A stretch of 64,000 nt of DNA. Source: Auriscalpium vulgare (Eukaryota > Basidiomycota > Agaricomycetes > Russulales > Auriscalpiaceae). The notes under the pieces are model-generated. The model searched no databases and was not told where the DNA came from. It saw only the letters and a program-made list of their open reading frames with translations. The DNA lies in contig JAHBBC010000046.1 of the NCBI GenBank assembly GCA_019915015.1, positions 111,248-175,247 of the forward strand, given 5' to 3'. Below are positions 18,986 through 32,053 of the stretch, piece after piece. The position numbers and the translations under genes were made by a program. Each line of letters opens with the position of its first letter. Within the stretch, counting starts at the first letter, position 1.

Positions 18986-21900
18986 CCAGGCGCCATTCAT
19001 GCCGGTGTGATCGGGTGACGAGCCGTACAGGGCAGTGGATGTCCGAGGCCGCCGCGATGCAGCAAGATCCCTGCAAGATCATTAGCAGCAAGTCTCAAAG
19101 TCCGAGCCGCGTTGAAGTCGCGTCGAGAGCCCGCGCCGAGGTGAGCATCTGAGCCAGGCAGACATTGCCACCGAAACACTTGCCTCGTGCTGCGTGCAAT
19201 AGCGTAGCGGTCAAGGATAGCTCAAGGCGAGTTTGACAGGCGCGTCAGCGTTGCGCGCGCGTTCGAGCCCGCCGTCGACGCTGGAGTCGACCGAGTCGCT
19301 GACGCGGCACCGTGTTGTCCACTTGTCATCTCATCCTGCTCGCACCAACACTCCCTCGCACTCCGTCGCCGTCACGCCCACTCTTCATTGACTCGTTTGC
19401 TCAGTACTCAGCGCGCACTCGCTCATGAAGATACAGGTCTTGTTTCCGCCACTGGCCAGCTGCGCGGCAGTTCGACCTCGCGTCGGACGGACTCGCTCTT
19501 GCTGTTCGCGATCGTCACAAGTTCTTCGAGTGCCATTCCAACGAAACCCCTCTTGATTTCATGCGAGAGGGAAGGTTGGACGGGCCAGATAGGATGGGAT
19601 AGGATCGGCGGGGTAGCGGGCAACAGGTGAGTTCGTGTCGGACTCCTCGCGGTCGCTTCCACTTACATTGCTTCGTATTTCGGAAACCCAGTGACGGAAA
19701 ACCATACATGACGGACGTCGGGTATCGGGCTTCTTGGTGCGTTCCACAGTACAGATCTTGCATGCTGTGAGCTCACGAGCCTTTGGCCAGCGGGCGAGCT
19801 CGCACCGGGCGAGGCGAAAACCCTTGCACATACCCCCGTCCGGCGTCAACACCCACATGCTGTACCCCACGCGACGCGTACAGCGTAGAGGTCTTTGGGA
19901 CACGCTCGCCCGTTGCATACGCTCTCTGTGACCGGCGCCCGAGATCGCCGACAATCCCGTCCGCCCTTACTTCTGTCGACTCTGGCTATACCACCACGTT
20001 GAGCAGCACAGTCGACATCGCACATACGTACGTCGGACAAGTGTGTATGTAGTGTTCATCGCCACCGCCCAACAGAATCTTTGCAATGGGCGCCCTTCGC
20101 TACCTTGCAGAGGACGAGCTCGAGTACCCATAGCTTATTCTAATTTATGCTCGACTTTATGGCACAGAATGCTAAGGTTTTAGCGACGTCTAGTCACGCC
20201 GTCTCTGATTTCACCCAACCCAAAGTATCCTAATCATGCACCATCTCTGTCTCCTCCTCCAGCAGCTTTCGTACCTTTGCGGCAGATTCCCCGGCAGCAA
20301 GTTGTAAGGTACGTGTCAATGAAACTGCTGCGCTGTAAGTATACTTACAATGGGGCCTAGTTTCATGGCCGCCGAAGCCGACTGCAACTCGTTGAGCTCC
20401 GCCGCAAGGTCTCCCATTCGAACGACGGCCTAGCCGAGATGTCGCGCCGGATTGCGCCTGCCCGGGGCACCTCCGTGGTGAGCCTCTCGCGTGAGCCTCT
20501 TCTCTGGCGACCTGACGCATCGTCCGCAGGCTCGACCGTCGTCACCACCGAGTCCGCCCAGCCCCGTCGCTCGTCCCGCCGCCGCCTTCACCCGAAGCAA
20601 CCGCTGCGCACAACCTCGAGCTCGTGCGAACCATGGGTGTGCGTCGATGGAGTCTCACGGAAATCGGCTTGGTGCAGGTGAGCCCGCCGTTCGCATATCG
20701 TCGACGATTCGTGTACTCATCGCTGGGACTTTGACACTGCGGCGTCGCTGTAGGCATTCTGTACGGATCTCAAGATGGAACATAGTCGCATTGCGGCTTC
20801 TCGACGCGGACACGATGGCTGGCGCGCATGTGCGCGATGCGACGGTCGGAGAAGACGGCTGTAGCCGCGGTTCCACATCGCGATAGCAGCACCGTCCGAG
20901 CCCATCAGAATGTGGGGAAGACGTGTCTCGAGAGCAATACCGTCCGTATCTGCCGGTGTCGTGCGCAATGAGCAATGACGGTGGGGGGCCTCCTCTGCTC
21001 TCGCACTGTATGTTTGATTTGTTTGCTGGATAGCTTCGAGCGCACAAGGCTGCCTCTCCGTCCGCACGGCACGTTCTGCAGCGCCTCTCACCATCACCTC
21101 GGCGGGTCGTCGAGCGAACAGCACGGGCCCTACATCTCCGGCCATCGGAGGCTGGGCCCGCCTCTTGAATCACCCGCTGCCCTCTGGAAATTTGCACGAG
21201 AAGGAGCCTCTATGGAAGCCTGCAGACGTGTTAGTGAATTTTCCTCAATCCCGCCGTGCCGCCGCTGATCATCCGCAGCCACTTTCTCGCACGCAGTCCG
21301 CGGCATCGACAAAGCTCGCCCGCCGGCTCTATGCGTCAAGTTCGACACAAGGTGCGCCCTCAGCAGCTTTGTTCGAGTGTCGACGATGTCTCACCCGCAG
21401 AGTCCTCCAGCGTGCGGGCAAAATGGGCTGCGATCCTCGAACGCCCGCTCGGCGCCATCCTCTGCGCTCTGCTGCCAAGCGCGACGCGCCGCTCCATGGG
21501 TTCGCATCTCCATTTCACCCCGTCCGTCGTCACGGCACTGACACCCTCCATTCTCGTTTCCTAGCTGTCCATCGCGCCGGGCGACCGGTTCCTCTTCATC
21601 TCCGCGTCTCCTTATCCGCCGCCACGGCCTCGCTCGCCCATTCACCCGACCTTCACGATCCTCCAGCCGCTCCCTCCCACCAGAGCCCCGATTTCCCAGA
21701 GCGCTCTCCGCTCGCACGGTCGACCGGTGTTTGAGCCCGCGCGGTGCAGACACGGCTGTCACCCGGTCTCGATGAGGAGGCCGTGTCGCGAAAGAAGGGC
21801 GCGATTGCAGCGCTCGCTGGGGCTAGAATATTCCTGCGCACCGCACGGGCACGTCAGGAGACGTAAAGGGCCGCGTCCTTCGCAGCCATGGTACGTTTCC

Positions 21901-24226
21901 GCACTTTTTCACCGGCGTCGAGCGAGGAGGTCCGCGGGCGCGCAGCGCATAAATAGCTCACCGCCGTCCTCTGAATCCTCATCACTTTCCCCCCACCCCC
22001 CTATATTTCGCCGCCTCGCTCACTCTGCCCGACCTGATGTCCCTGCGTACGTACGGCTGTCATTCAGATGGTGTGCGCGCTGCATTACAGTTCTCATGCT
22101 TGGCCGTCTGACTGATCGGTTTGCGACAGGTTTCCGACGAGCGACGTCGTCTAGGCTCGTACGCTGACCTTGGTGGGTTTCATTTCCTTGATTTGTGACC
22201 AGCCTTCCGCTCACTGCGCCCGGTTATAGCAGTCCCGCGGCCCGCACTCCCGCCCTTCGAAGCCCGGACATCCTTGTCGGTCAATATCCGTGCGTTTTCG
22301 GCCTCAAGCTCGCCGGGCCGTCGTTATGTGCGTATATTTTGTTTTTGCCTGATAACTCTGTGCTTATCTTCCTTTCTGTCCTAGACGTCGGCCGCGTGTT
22401 CCGAATCGTTGTCGCCGACTCTGCCTCTCGTTTTCTTGTCGTCTGATTTTTGCTCGTGACCGGCCACGCGTTCGCTCGGTCACAACGTCTCAACGTCTTG
22501 TCGACTACGCCGAAAGTCCGTTCGCACTCTCGGTACGTTCCTGCTTACTGCGTTTGTGGTTACCTGTAGGTACTGACGTGCTGTTGTGCTGTTGCCATTC
22601 ACAGACGCGGTGCTCCGTATGCCATCCCCGAGGTACGTTCATGCTCAGTTCCTATGACCCTTCATTCTATCCTTATTGACCCGCTGCTACCAGGTTATTC
22701 AAATCCGCACATATGGTTCATAGTCCACAGAGCTAGTTTATTACCCATGTATATATACAGTTGCCGACAAACATACGTTGTTATGGACATCTTTCGTACA
22801 CTGCTGCCTGCGCGGGCCTCCGTAGTACGACTTGTCTGCAAGCCAAACCACCGTTAGCATAGAATAGCGCACCGCCGTCAATTTACCTCGCGTTCGCGAA
22901 TATCACGGCGCCTCGGGCGGCCATTTTCCCTTTTCGATCGAATCCGAACCCTGCGTCCGCCCAACGCCGTTTTCCTCCCTCCATCGATGCCCCGCTCGTC
23001 TCGCACCTTTCTGCTGACGGCGTCCAGACCCAGCTTCCTGGTGTCACCCAGTGATCTGTCCTGGCCGTCTTCCAGTTGCAGCGCCCGTCCGGCGTACACT
23101 GTCAAAGATCTTTGTCGAGTCGCGCGGATTCTCTCCATGGCGGGCCTCGTCCGGCGTCCTTACGGTTTGGAGGGCTCTGAGGGGCGATAGACGTGGCTGC
23201 GCGCGTCGTGCTGCATGGTACGTGCTCTGCCCTCGCTCACGCCGAATCCGTTGACCAACGTCTCGCCCTGTCTTTGCGCAGGCGCGCCCACTCGTTCCTT
23301 ACTGCGTCCTCCAGACTTCATGGCCAGCGCACGCTCGCCGCGGGCACTGGGACGTCCTGCGCCACGTCATTAAGATGTCGGCCCGCGACGTCTGCCCCCT
23401 GCAACCACGCTCGCAACGCGCGCACGGCGCTGACTGTGCGTTTTCGTCGCTGACGCCCTGCTCGTTTGTCGCTGATTCGATCTTGTGCAGCTTCTCGCGT
23501 TGCAAGATGAAGTCCCCTTTACCAGGCCATTCTGCGCGACAGCGCACGACAGCGCGCCGCGCTCGCGATGCGGGCTATCTACTGCGGGAGAAGGCGACTG
23601 GATGGACGGTACCGACGTGCAGCGCGGTACGTATGCATCGATCGCGTCATTAAAGCATTTCACTGACCTGCTGCTAGTTCAAAGTGCGCGCGCTGCGGAC
23701 TCCTCCCCGTGCGGCCAGACCATCCGGCAGCGCGAACGACGCACCTGGATCGCGCACGCGGACGTGCGAGCCTCGCTCAAGTGAAGGTGGCCTCGCCGGC
23801 TCGTTGTCGAGCTAGACGAGCATGCCAACGCCGGCGCGTCGAGGCTCGAAGACTGCGGGCGTGGACCTCCGCGGCAGCGCGGGTGGACGAGGATGCGCGG
23901 TCAAGATGGGAGGGATTGGACGCTGGGGCGGCGCAGCATGCGGACTGCGGGTCGCGCAAGGACGGGCGGTAGCGACAGCAGCGACGCACGGCGGAGTCGC
24001 GGGTGTCGTGGGCGGACGCGGTTGTGGTGGGCAGCGCCAAAGTGCGCGGGCGGGCAAGAGGCGCGATGCCTGCAGAGCCGTATGGAGCGGGTCGAAGCGC
24101 GGCCGGCGGACGACGCGATCTGGTGGGCCACACGCGAGCGGGGCAGGAACGCGGGCAGCGGGGCAGCAGGACGGGCCGGGGGTGCAGGAGCGGCGGCGTG
24201 CAGATCAGGCACCGGGCCGTGCCAGG
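18986..24226. other. GC-rich region with scattered coding-like fragments, no supportable gene
   Basis: About 5.2 kb up to the right copy of the TRS65 duplication. A coiled-coil-like minus-strand fragment lies at 20428-20360 (DLAAELNELQSASAAMKLGPI) and continues, after a palindromic gtaagtatacttac, as AAGESAAKVRKLLEEE to a stop at 20232. At 21890-22760 a chain of plausible GT-AG signals surrounds short open segments, but one of the introns would be only 31 nt and no family is recognisable. These look like decayed or captured pieces. Confidence 0.35.
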
Positions 24227-25789
24227 CGGCCATATCTTATCTTGTAGCTTGTAGATCTTGCAGCTTATAGATAACGCAGGTCCTCCTTGACTCCCTACCA
24301 CCCGTTCCTTTGAACGCCCTTGCTGCTGACCTCCCTGCAGCTTCGCGCTGGTATACGTCTCTGTCGATGACCACGTTCGAGCACATCGTCGGCACGTCTA
24401 CTCTTGACGTCGTCGTCCCCAACACGTCGTTGGGCTTCCCCACCGCTGACGTCGACCAGCAGCAATGGCTGCGCCGTCTTTCCGCGGGAGACGTCGAGAG
24501 GAAGCTGGCTTTCTTCGGTGCGCTGCGCTATGATCACGATCTCTACCGTATTAATCTAGCTTCCCTGCAGATGAGCATCTCGACTTTCTGCTCGTACTAC
24601 GCCTGGCGGCACCAGAAACAACTCTTTCCGATCCATCCATGGCTCCGTCATCACTTCTATCCTTTCTGGCGCACACTCAGATATCCTACGATGCGACCTA
24701 CATCTCTCCCATGCCGCTCTCGCCCGCCCCAATACCCCGCGTGAGTACGCCGCCGCGCACCGTCTCACTCAAGCCCCGCGGCCATGTTCCACCAAGCATC
24801 GTCCCACCCAGCACGCCGAACCCGATGCCCTCTGTCACCGAACAGGACAAGCGCTACGTGCGCGCTGAAGGCACGACGTTGGCTACCGGTGTCTGGGGCG
24901 AGGACAAGGGCGAGACGAGCGAGGGCAGAGACGCGTTTGCCTTGTTGTGGGATGCGGAAAAGAAGACGTGGACGGCGGTGTTCAGGATGTGCGTCAGCGT
25001 GGGTGCGTGATCTGCTCATACCGAGCAGGGATGAGCTGACTGGGGTTTGTATAGCGTTCCTGCGACTGCATGTCCGCGACCCGCTCCTCTGCTTGACGGT
25101 ATCCGCCACGCTCCGAGAGAGGCCCGTCCCCGTCACCGCCGCTCGTGAGCCGCTCGTCAAGCTCATTGCTGCAGTGGGCGGCCTGCCCAAGTCTCCCACC
25201 GACCCAACCGATCCATCTTCCTCCGACGATGACGAGGAAGATGACCGCTTCTACAACGGCCTCGCAGAAGTCAACCTCCTGGAAGGACTTACAGCAGGTG
25301 GGCATACCCTATTGCATGGTGTCTTCGTTGCCCTGACGGCGCTCAGCCCCGTCTCTCTCAAACGCCGCCGCGTCGCTCTCGCTTCCCACGACGCGGCTTG
25401 GCCCCAAGACACGAAGACGCGAGTTCTCTTTGCGGCCGACAGCAGCGCGCGATGCAAGGCCACATCACGAAGCAGAAACACCGACAACCGCGAACATGTC
25501 CGGGGCCCGCAACACGCTGCGCAAGTCGTTCCGCAAGACCCTGCAAACGGTGTCGGGCTTCCGTGTGCGCATGCGCACCGTGTTCGTGCCGTACGTGCTT
25601 CTGCCGCTGGCGGACCCGGACGCGCTCGACGCGCTCGAGGCTGGCCACACGGAGCGCACAGTGGTGCTGTGCATCGAACTCGAGAACGCGGGCGAGTCGG
25701 GTGGCGGGTTCGCAATCGAAGACATCGAAGTGTCGGTCGGCGGTGACGGCGGCGCGCGCGTGCGGCTGATCCGCTGGGGCGACGAGGCT
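24227..25789. repeat. segmental duplication, right copy (inside intact TRS65)
   Basis: Partner of 12259-13827, in the same orientation. This copy continues into the full gene, so it is the parent. Confidence 0.95.
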
Positions 25790-27511
25790 GCCAGCAACGA
25801 GAAGGTGTTTCCCCTGCGCATCGCCGTGCTCGAGCAGTACAATCTGCTGTATGCAGTCGAGCTCCTCAACCTCCCGATGCAAAACAAGGACGACCTGCTC
25901 TTGGGTGCGGCGGATGCGTCCCTGCCAGAATCAGACCTTCAGCGCACGGTGACGATCAACGTCCACGGGCGACCATTCGTGGTGCCCCATACCGGCTCAA
26001 ACGGACTCGTACACCACGAAGACGGGTTCACGGATGCGCGGGCAAAGGCTCGCGAGCAGGAGCAGGAGCGCGCCCTGGTGTTTCCAACGCCTACGTTCGT
26101 CTCGCGATGGAACTGCATCCTCGACTTGTCTCCGCAGCGCAATCGCGATTCACTCACTGTGCCCTTGCGAGTGGACAGTGCCCGTTCCGGCCCTGCATCG
26201 GCAAACCTAGCGGCGCGCGGCGGCGTCTCGGAACCCAGCGCAGGCCTTGGCGAGCGCGAAGTCCTCCCCGAGCCCGCCTCCCCATTCCCCACGGCGACGC
26301 CGCGCACAGCCGTCTCCTTCGCCGCGCAACAAATCCCAAAGTCGGCTTCCACACAAATCAGCAACCCAGTTGCAGGCAGCAAGCGCTTCACTGCACCTCC
26401 TGGTGCCGGCGTCCCGCTAAGTCCCAAATTTCTCAATACAAATTTCCGCGCTTCAACCTCCACTTCCCTCCTCAATCCCGCCAATATCCGCGAATCCTCT
26501 CCCAGTCTCGGCACCGGTGCCGGTGCGGGGCCATCACCGCTTTCCAAGTTAGCTTACACTCCGCCGTCGCTCGCTGCTCAGACGTACGCGCGCCCGCCGG
26601 GCACACCGACAACGACCTTCGCGCCCCCGCCGCCTCTTACGCCGCACGGCTTCGGCTTTGCTGCGATTGGCAACGGCATCCCGCCGCCCGCACCCATCAG
26701 TCCCATGCTTCCCACCGCTCCAGGGGATGAGCAGTTTGCCTTGGACGCACCGCCGATGACACCCGCGTACCCTGCGTACCCGCACTCGCCGGGCCCCCTG
26801 ACGCCGCGCGGGCAAGCCCCGCTGGCTGGCTGGGGCGGGGCTGTGGGCCCTGCGGTGGAGCTACCGCGCTCGCGTGCGCCAGGAGTGCTCAGTGCTAGCG
26901 TGGGGAGTAGCGTGCGCACTGCGTTCGGCTCCCCGAGCACACCGACGCCGCATCTCGGCGCGGGGCGCGCAGACGACGATGGCGACGCGGCGCTGCCGGA
27001 CGCGGAGAAGATCATTGTATCGGTGGGCCTGCTTCCGGGCGCGGACGCCGCAGTCGGGCAGCCGAAGATACACCCGCACGACCGGTTCACGCTGGACATC
27101 TTTGTGTTCAACCAGAGCGCGTGGACGAGGAGGCTGGAAGTCGGTTGTCGCGAGCGGAGGCGGAGGAGACATGGGCTGAAGGGGCCGGTAGGGCCAGGGA
27201 TCATTCCGTTGGAGAATCGGGTGCGGGTTGGGTGCGTAGTCAAGTTGTCCGATATTGCGGGCGGCCTCTAATTTTAACATACAGGCCGCTGAGACCTTCA
27301 ACATGTCAGTCCGTGCGGATGGAGTTCCTGGCGCTTGTCCCAGGTGTGCATGCGATTGATACCTTAACTCTCACCGACGTGGAAACAGGGTACTCCATGA
27401 ATCTACGGTGAGAAAGTTTTCCATGTCGCGTAATCTGCTGCGCTCATGTCGCTGCTCTATTCTAGCTCTGTGATGGACGTGGTTGTGCATGAAGTTGTGC
27501 AAGCTGCTTGA
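24367..27511 (+). CDS. TRS65: TRAPPII complex subunit Trs65
   Basis: Six exons (24367-24547, 24616-25002, 25055-25297, 25347-27231, 27285-27407, 27466-27511) give 954 residues. Phases agree, and introns are 49-68 nt. The second intron boundary (24548-24615) is the least certain. The N-terminus MTTFEHIVGTSTLDVVVPNTSL and the C-terminal block DRFTLDIFVFNQSAWTRR, GIIPLENRVRVG, then VRMEFLALVPGVHAIDTLTL match my knowledge of Trs65, whose C-terminal half has Ig-like beta-sandwich domains. A Ser/Pro-rich disordered region of about 250 residues (ILVSVG follows it) separates the parts. Trs65 helps assemble TRAPPII, the late-Golgi exchange factor for Rab11/Ypt31. A truncated twin lies at 12405. Confidence 0.8.
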
Positions 27512-29333
27512 GCATGTAACGCGTTGACTTATCATTTTGTATGACGGTGTATTGAAACCCTCGCCGCCAGTTCCTTGTGCGAGCTCGTCCAGCCAACCAC
27601 GGGTCTTTTAGTAATGCCGATCAAATATCTGGCTGTGAGCCCTCGCCAATGGCACAGCGGGTGCGCTGTGGCGAGAGGCATCAAGAGACGCGGCTCATCA
27701 CCGCAGCGTACGATGCTGTGTGCCGCGGTGGCCCGACAAAGCAGCGTGGCAACCCACCCCTCCTCTTCCTGCGCAGTGACAGCGCACTGCGTCCAGAGCG
27801 GCGTTGGCTTCTTTTCTTGTCCCAAGACGCTAGACGCTGGCTCCCCCGACCTTTGTGCATGTTGAGAGTCTTTTCGCTGATCCGCAGGCTCTACGCACAG
27901 CTCCGAGTGTATTATGCAGAGGTCTCCACGGTGTCCTCACGGCGTAGCGTAGATCAGCTGACGATTCGTTGTTCGAGCAGGGGGGTCGGTGAGTGCAGGC
28001 TGTTCAAACTCTTCGAGAATCGCCCTGCTGACGTTGGCCGTTGGCTTGCAGCTCCCCTATTCCGCAAAGCATTCCTCGACAGTTTTTTCTCCTTCTCCTT
28101 CCCGCCTCCTTGGTGGTTCCTCCATGCGCTACCTCGCACACCATCCCTCTCACCAACAACTTCGAGATGGCGTGCTAGAACTTCGATCGCGGATGAAAGT
28201 CGCGTCACAAACTATCCGAGTAGATGAGTGTTCCAAAGAGGAGATCTAGCGCCGCGGCAAACTATTGGCAGGAAAGTCAGAGAGGCGGAGAGGATGAACG
28301 AACGACGGCATTGCGAGGCACGCACTCGTATTCCCCCCGTTAATTTTCTCGTCGAGATGTCTCACACTGTGCGCATGTCCACAGGCGCGCGTTATTACAC
28401 TTGAGTCTGGAACACAACCATCCTCGGCAGGATTGGAAGCACGCTTGGAGAGCACCCGTCCACGCGGCAGACTCTCGCGAACGATAACGCGCGAGCGGAT
28501 TGCATGTGATTTCCGCACCATTCCAACTCCCATGTTGCTCTCTTTGCCCATAACTTGGACACGTACTACGCCGCGCCCTCGAGAGCCGAGATCGATTCGG
28601 CTTGGTCGGCCTGTTGCGCCACAATCAACTCGTTAGGCCGTGGAGGCGGGCAGTCACGGTGTGAACACTGCCAGGGTCCGGGCAACTAGCGCGGTGTTCG
28701 ACCGTCCAACCCGAAGACTCTGCAAAGGTGTTCTCCCACAACACGCCTGCTATGTAGGGTCTTACCTCCGTGACCGGCGGTGTAGACCAGCGAACCCCCG
28801 GAGCAACTGACAATTCAGCCCGAATTCAAAAGCCGAGTCTCGCTTGCGAGCGCTGCTCGGGGGCCATGTTGCAGCTTCCTTAGCACCCAGGATACATGAA
28901 TCAGATCAATGGCAAGGCTTGTGCAAACGCGACTATGATCACGGCGTGCTTTGCAGCCGATGCGACAGAGAGATCACTCCGTCATTGTCGTGGGGCTCAG
29001 GACCAGGGGATGTAGCGAGAAGTCGTTACGCGCCCCCACACATCTCATCAGTGTGCAACCAAACCTTGCACTATTCGTTGGTCTCCAAAGCCTTGTGTTT
29101 CGATCGCCATGGCAGTCTTCCGTCGGTGATGGCGGCTTCCAAAGTCGATCATCTGCGCAACCTATGTTGGCCAGCCAATACTAGACATAGACTAGGTGAA
29201 CAATGTCAACGCGAGCCCAACGATGGATGTTAAGTTACAAAGATATACGCGGAAGACAAGTATGATACCGGGGAAGAGATCAAAGATATCCACGAAGACT
29301 GCAAAGTACACGGTACAGCGCGCACACGACCGT
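27512..29333. other. convergent intergenic region, nothing recognised
   Basis: About 1.8 kb between the ends of TRS65 and the NIMA-type kinase gene. Overlapping open frames near 27.6-27.9 kb on both strands have no splice support or family motif. Confidence 0.35.
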
Positions 29334-32053
29334 TCACGTCCGCAATAAAGCCTTCCTCCCCTCTTCACCAGCCCTACGCGTCGACCCGGACCGCGCTCCC
29401 GCAATGGAGGCCCCTGCGCTCTTCGTGACGCCCGCCGGAGGCCGCGCCGCGCTGTTCGCAGCAGCGACCGCGCGCAGCAGGTTGCCGCCGCTCGGCCGCT
29501 TGACACGCGTCGCGCTAGCCGGCGCCGGCTGGCTCTGCGCTGCTGGCGCGCCCATGCGTTCGCGATCGACCCTCTTCAGGAACGGGCTCGGCAGGTTCTC
29601 CTCGTCCGCGAGGTCGTAGACGGGCGGTGCAGGCGTTGACGCAGACCGGGTTGTCTGGGGCCGTCCGCTCGTCGTCGGCTCGGGCGCGCCCCCGCCGCCA
29701 GTAGTGCCCCATGCCGTAGTCGTCGACGATGATGACGAGGGGTTAGATTTCTGGCCCGACGCGTCATCGGCCGCATGCGCCGTTGGGCGCTTGCCTGATG
29801 GCCGAAGCGAAGGGCGGCGCAAGCGCGTCGCAGGTACCGGCTTCTCCACCGGCTTTGACGAGCCGGAGAGGGCGGGCGCAGACGCGGTGCTCGTCAGCCC
29901 CCGACGCTTCGACGGTGAGCGCGCAACCGGCACCCTGTTCTCGCTCTCGCTCTCATCCGCGCTGTCATCGTCCTTGTCGAAGTCAAAGATCTGCGCGAAC
30001 CCGAGCCCGCTCTTCGGGGATGGCACAAAGAAATGCGCTAGCTCGGCGGGGGAGGGCGTTGCGAGAGGCTGGCCGGTCGCGGTCAAGATGACGCCCTTCA
30101 TCGCGGACGCGGGCGGGAAGTGGAACTGCGGTTCGGGGCGGTTGGCGGGGGTCTCGAATGAGCCAAAGGGGCGGCGCGTTGGGGTGCTATGATGAGGGTG
30201 CACATCCTTCGTTAATTGAGCGAGCGGCGCCAGGATGTTTTTGACTTCCTCCAATGGTGTCTTCTCTTTGTTCCCGCCTTCGATTTAGTGTGAGTGTCTG
30301 CGCTGGGGCCAGTCAGAACTGCGTACCTTTCCTCGGAGTCTCCTCGAGCATTTGAACCCGCTCCTCAATGTCCCTCCGCATGCTTTCCAGCCTGTCCCAC
30401 TCCTCCCGCCACCGCTCCTCTGCCTCACGTGCGCACTCTTCTCGTACTTCCTGTTCACGTCTTCGCCATGCCTCCTCGATGTCTGCCTCACGCCGCTTGA
30501 CGGCCTCCATGATTTCCTCTTCTCGCCGCTGCATGGCATCCGCAACTTCCTCTTCTCTGCGGAGAACGGCAGCGCGTAGCTCTATCTCCCTCTTCGCGAT
30601 AGCCTGTTGGATCTGAGGACCAACGGACGCCGAGATGTCCGTCAGTTGACTCTGGAGGTTCGCTATGTCGACCTCCTTCTGCGCGAGCAGAGCGCCTTGA
30701 GTGGACTCACGGGCGGCAAGGGCCGCCTCATGTGCGTGCATTTCGCGCTCCTTCTCGTGTAATTCTGCCTTGAGACCTTTGACATGCTCGAACCTGATGA
30801 TTATGATGAGCGTCACGCCTGGATAGGAGGGAAATGGTACTAACATCTTTCGTGTCTCAAAGACGTGATAAGCATGTTCGAGTTTCTCGTGCTGCATGAG
30901 CTGCACAGCAGACGGGCGCATAGCGGGCTGTAGCCAGTTAGTAACGGTTCTATGGCGGTGCGCTCGGCAGACTTACATTGAGGTTGAGCATGGCCTTGAT
31001 GACACTCCACAAGGCCTGACTGTAGCCCCGCGGAAGGGGAGGGATACGGCCATTTCTGCGTGACACATGTGTTAGTCGCGAGCTACCATGTCCAGAGAGC
31101 GCGGTGCGCACCTTATATGTAAACTGAGCTCCGCATGTGTCCTCGCCTCATGAAAAGGCGGTCGTAGAGCACACAGCTCGTAGATCAGGCATCCGAGGGA
31201 CCAGATGTCAGATTTAGAGTCGTATGCTTTTTCTTGCGTGACCTCCGGAGACATGTAGTATGGTGTCTGCGTCTGCACGTTAGCCGACGTAGGGCGTAAT
31301 GGATACGGCGGACGCACCCCGACATATGTATTCGCCAGACTCGCTTGGGTGAGGGCTTTGGAAAGGCCGAAATCCCCAAGCTTTACATCGCCATGCTCGT
31401 CTAGGAAGACTGTATGCGGGGGGTCAGCCTCTTCGACGACGTGCCACCCTGGGAATGACGCACCATTGTCGGGCTTCAGGTCCCGATGCAAAATCTGCGG
31501 CCGTCGCTCACGGCCGTCGCCCGCGTCGGAGCCACTACTCCCTGACCGCCCGTGGCCGTTCGGGTGGTGGCAGTACTGGAGCGCAAGCAGTATCTGCATG
31601 AAGTAGTTCCACACCATGTCCTCGGAGATGGGGCGATTGTGCTTTTGCGCTAGGTTGATGATGGTGGAGAGGTCGCCGCCACCGCAGTACTCCATGACGA
31701 TATAGAGCATGCCGGCGTCGCGGTCAACGTGTCGGTCGTGGTAGCGGACGATGTGCGCGTGGTCGAGGTCCTTCAGGATGTTGCTGCGAGGAGTCAGCCG
31801 CAGGCGCTGGTGAAGAGGAAACGGAAACGCACACTTCTGCTACGATTTGCTTCCGATCTCGTTCATTCATTCGCTCAAAATTGAGGTCCTTGCGTGCAAG
31901 GATCTGCCAGGTGAGTCGTCAGCCACTGGCAATTCAAGAGGGCATGGCAGTACGCACTACGCCGTCCGACTTCCGTCTCACTTTTCGTATAATTCCAAAG
32001 CAGCCATTACCTATCACGTCAAGGGGTTCGTAGAGATCGAGGAAAGACGCCAT
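29334..32053 (-). CDS. NIMA-related serine/threonine kinase (NIMA/Fin1/Kin3 type)
   Basis: Nine exons (32053-31958, 31903-31833, 31783-31464, 31409-31318, 31266-31112, 31055-30977, 30927-30845, 30793-30327, 30277-29334) give 768 residues. All introns are 49-56 nt. The kinase domain has the glycine loop GNGCFG (15-20), VAE(V)NILKDLDH in helix C, HRDLKPDN (155-162), DFG (175-177) and TPYYMSPE (194-201). A Ser/Gly-rich insert precedes HRD. After the kinase domain comes a long charged coiled coil (30793-30327) rich in RREEE/KRREAD repeats, then a disordered Ser/Pro/Ala-rich tail. NIMA kinases promote mitotic entry, spindle-pole and nuclear-envelope events. The domain order is that of the family. 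Confidence 0.92.

Noticed and set aside
21890..22760. Chain of GT-AG signals that could form a small multi-exon gene
   Set aside because: One required intron would be only 31 nt and the resulting protein is low-complexity with no family. Chance splice-like signals are frequent in this region.
24784..25746. 320-codon open frame overlapping TRS65 (and its twin at 12822-13784)
   Set aside because: It runs through two well-supported introns of TRS65 in another phase and has shadow composition (Arg/Ala-rich). The spliced TRS65 frame explains the sequence.
25939..26547. Long antisense open frame within TRS65 exon 4
   Set aside because: It is a mirror of a Ser/Pro-rich coding stretch. Such antisense frames are common in GC-rich genes.
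27577..28227. 216-codon plus-strand frame between TRS65 and the kinase gene
   Set aside because: No ATG in good context, biased composition, overlapping frames on the other strand and no recognisable domain.
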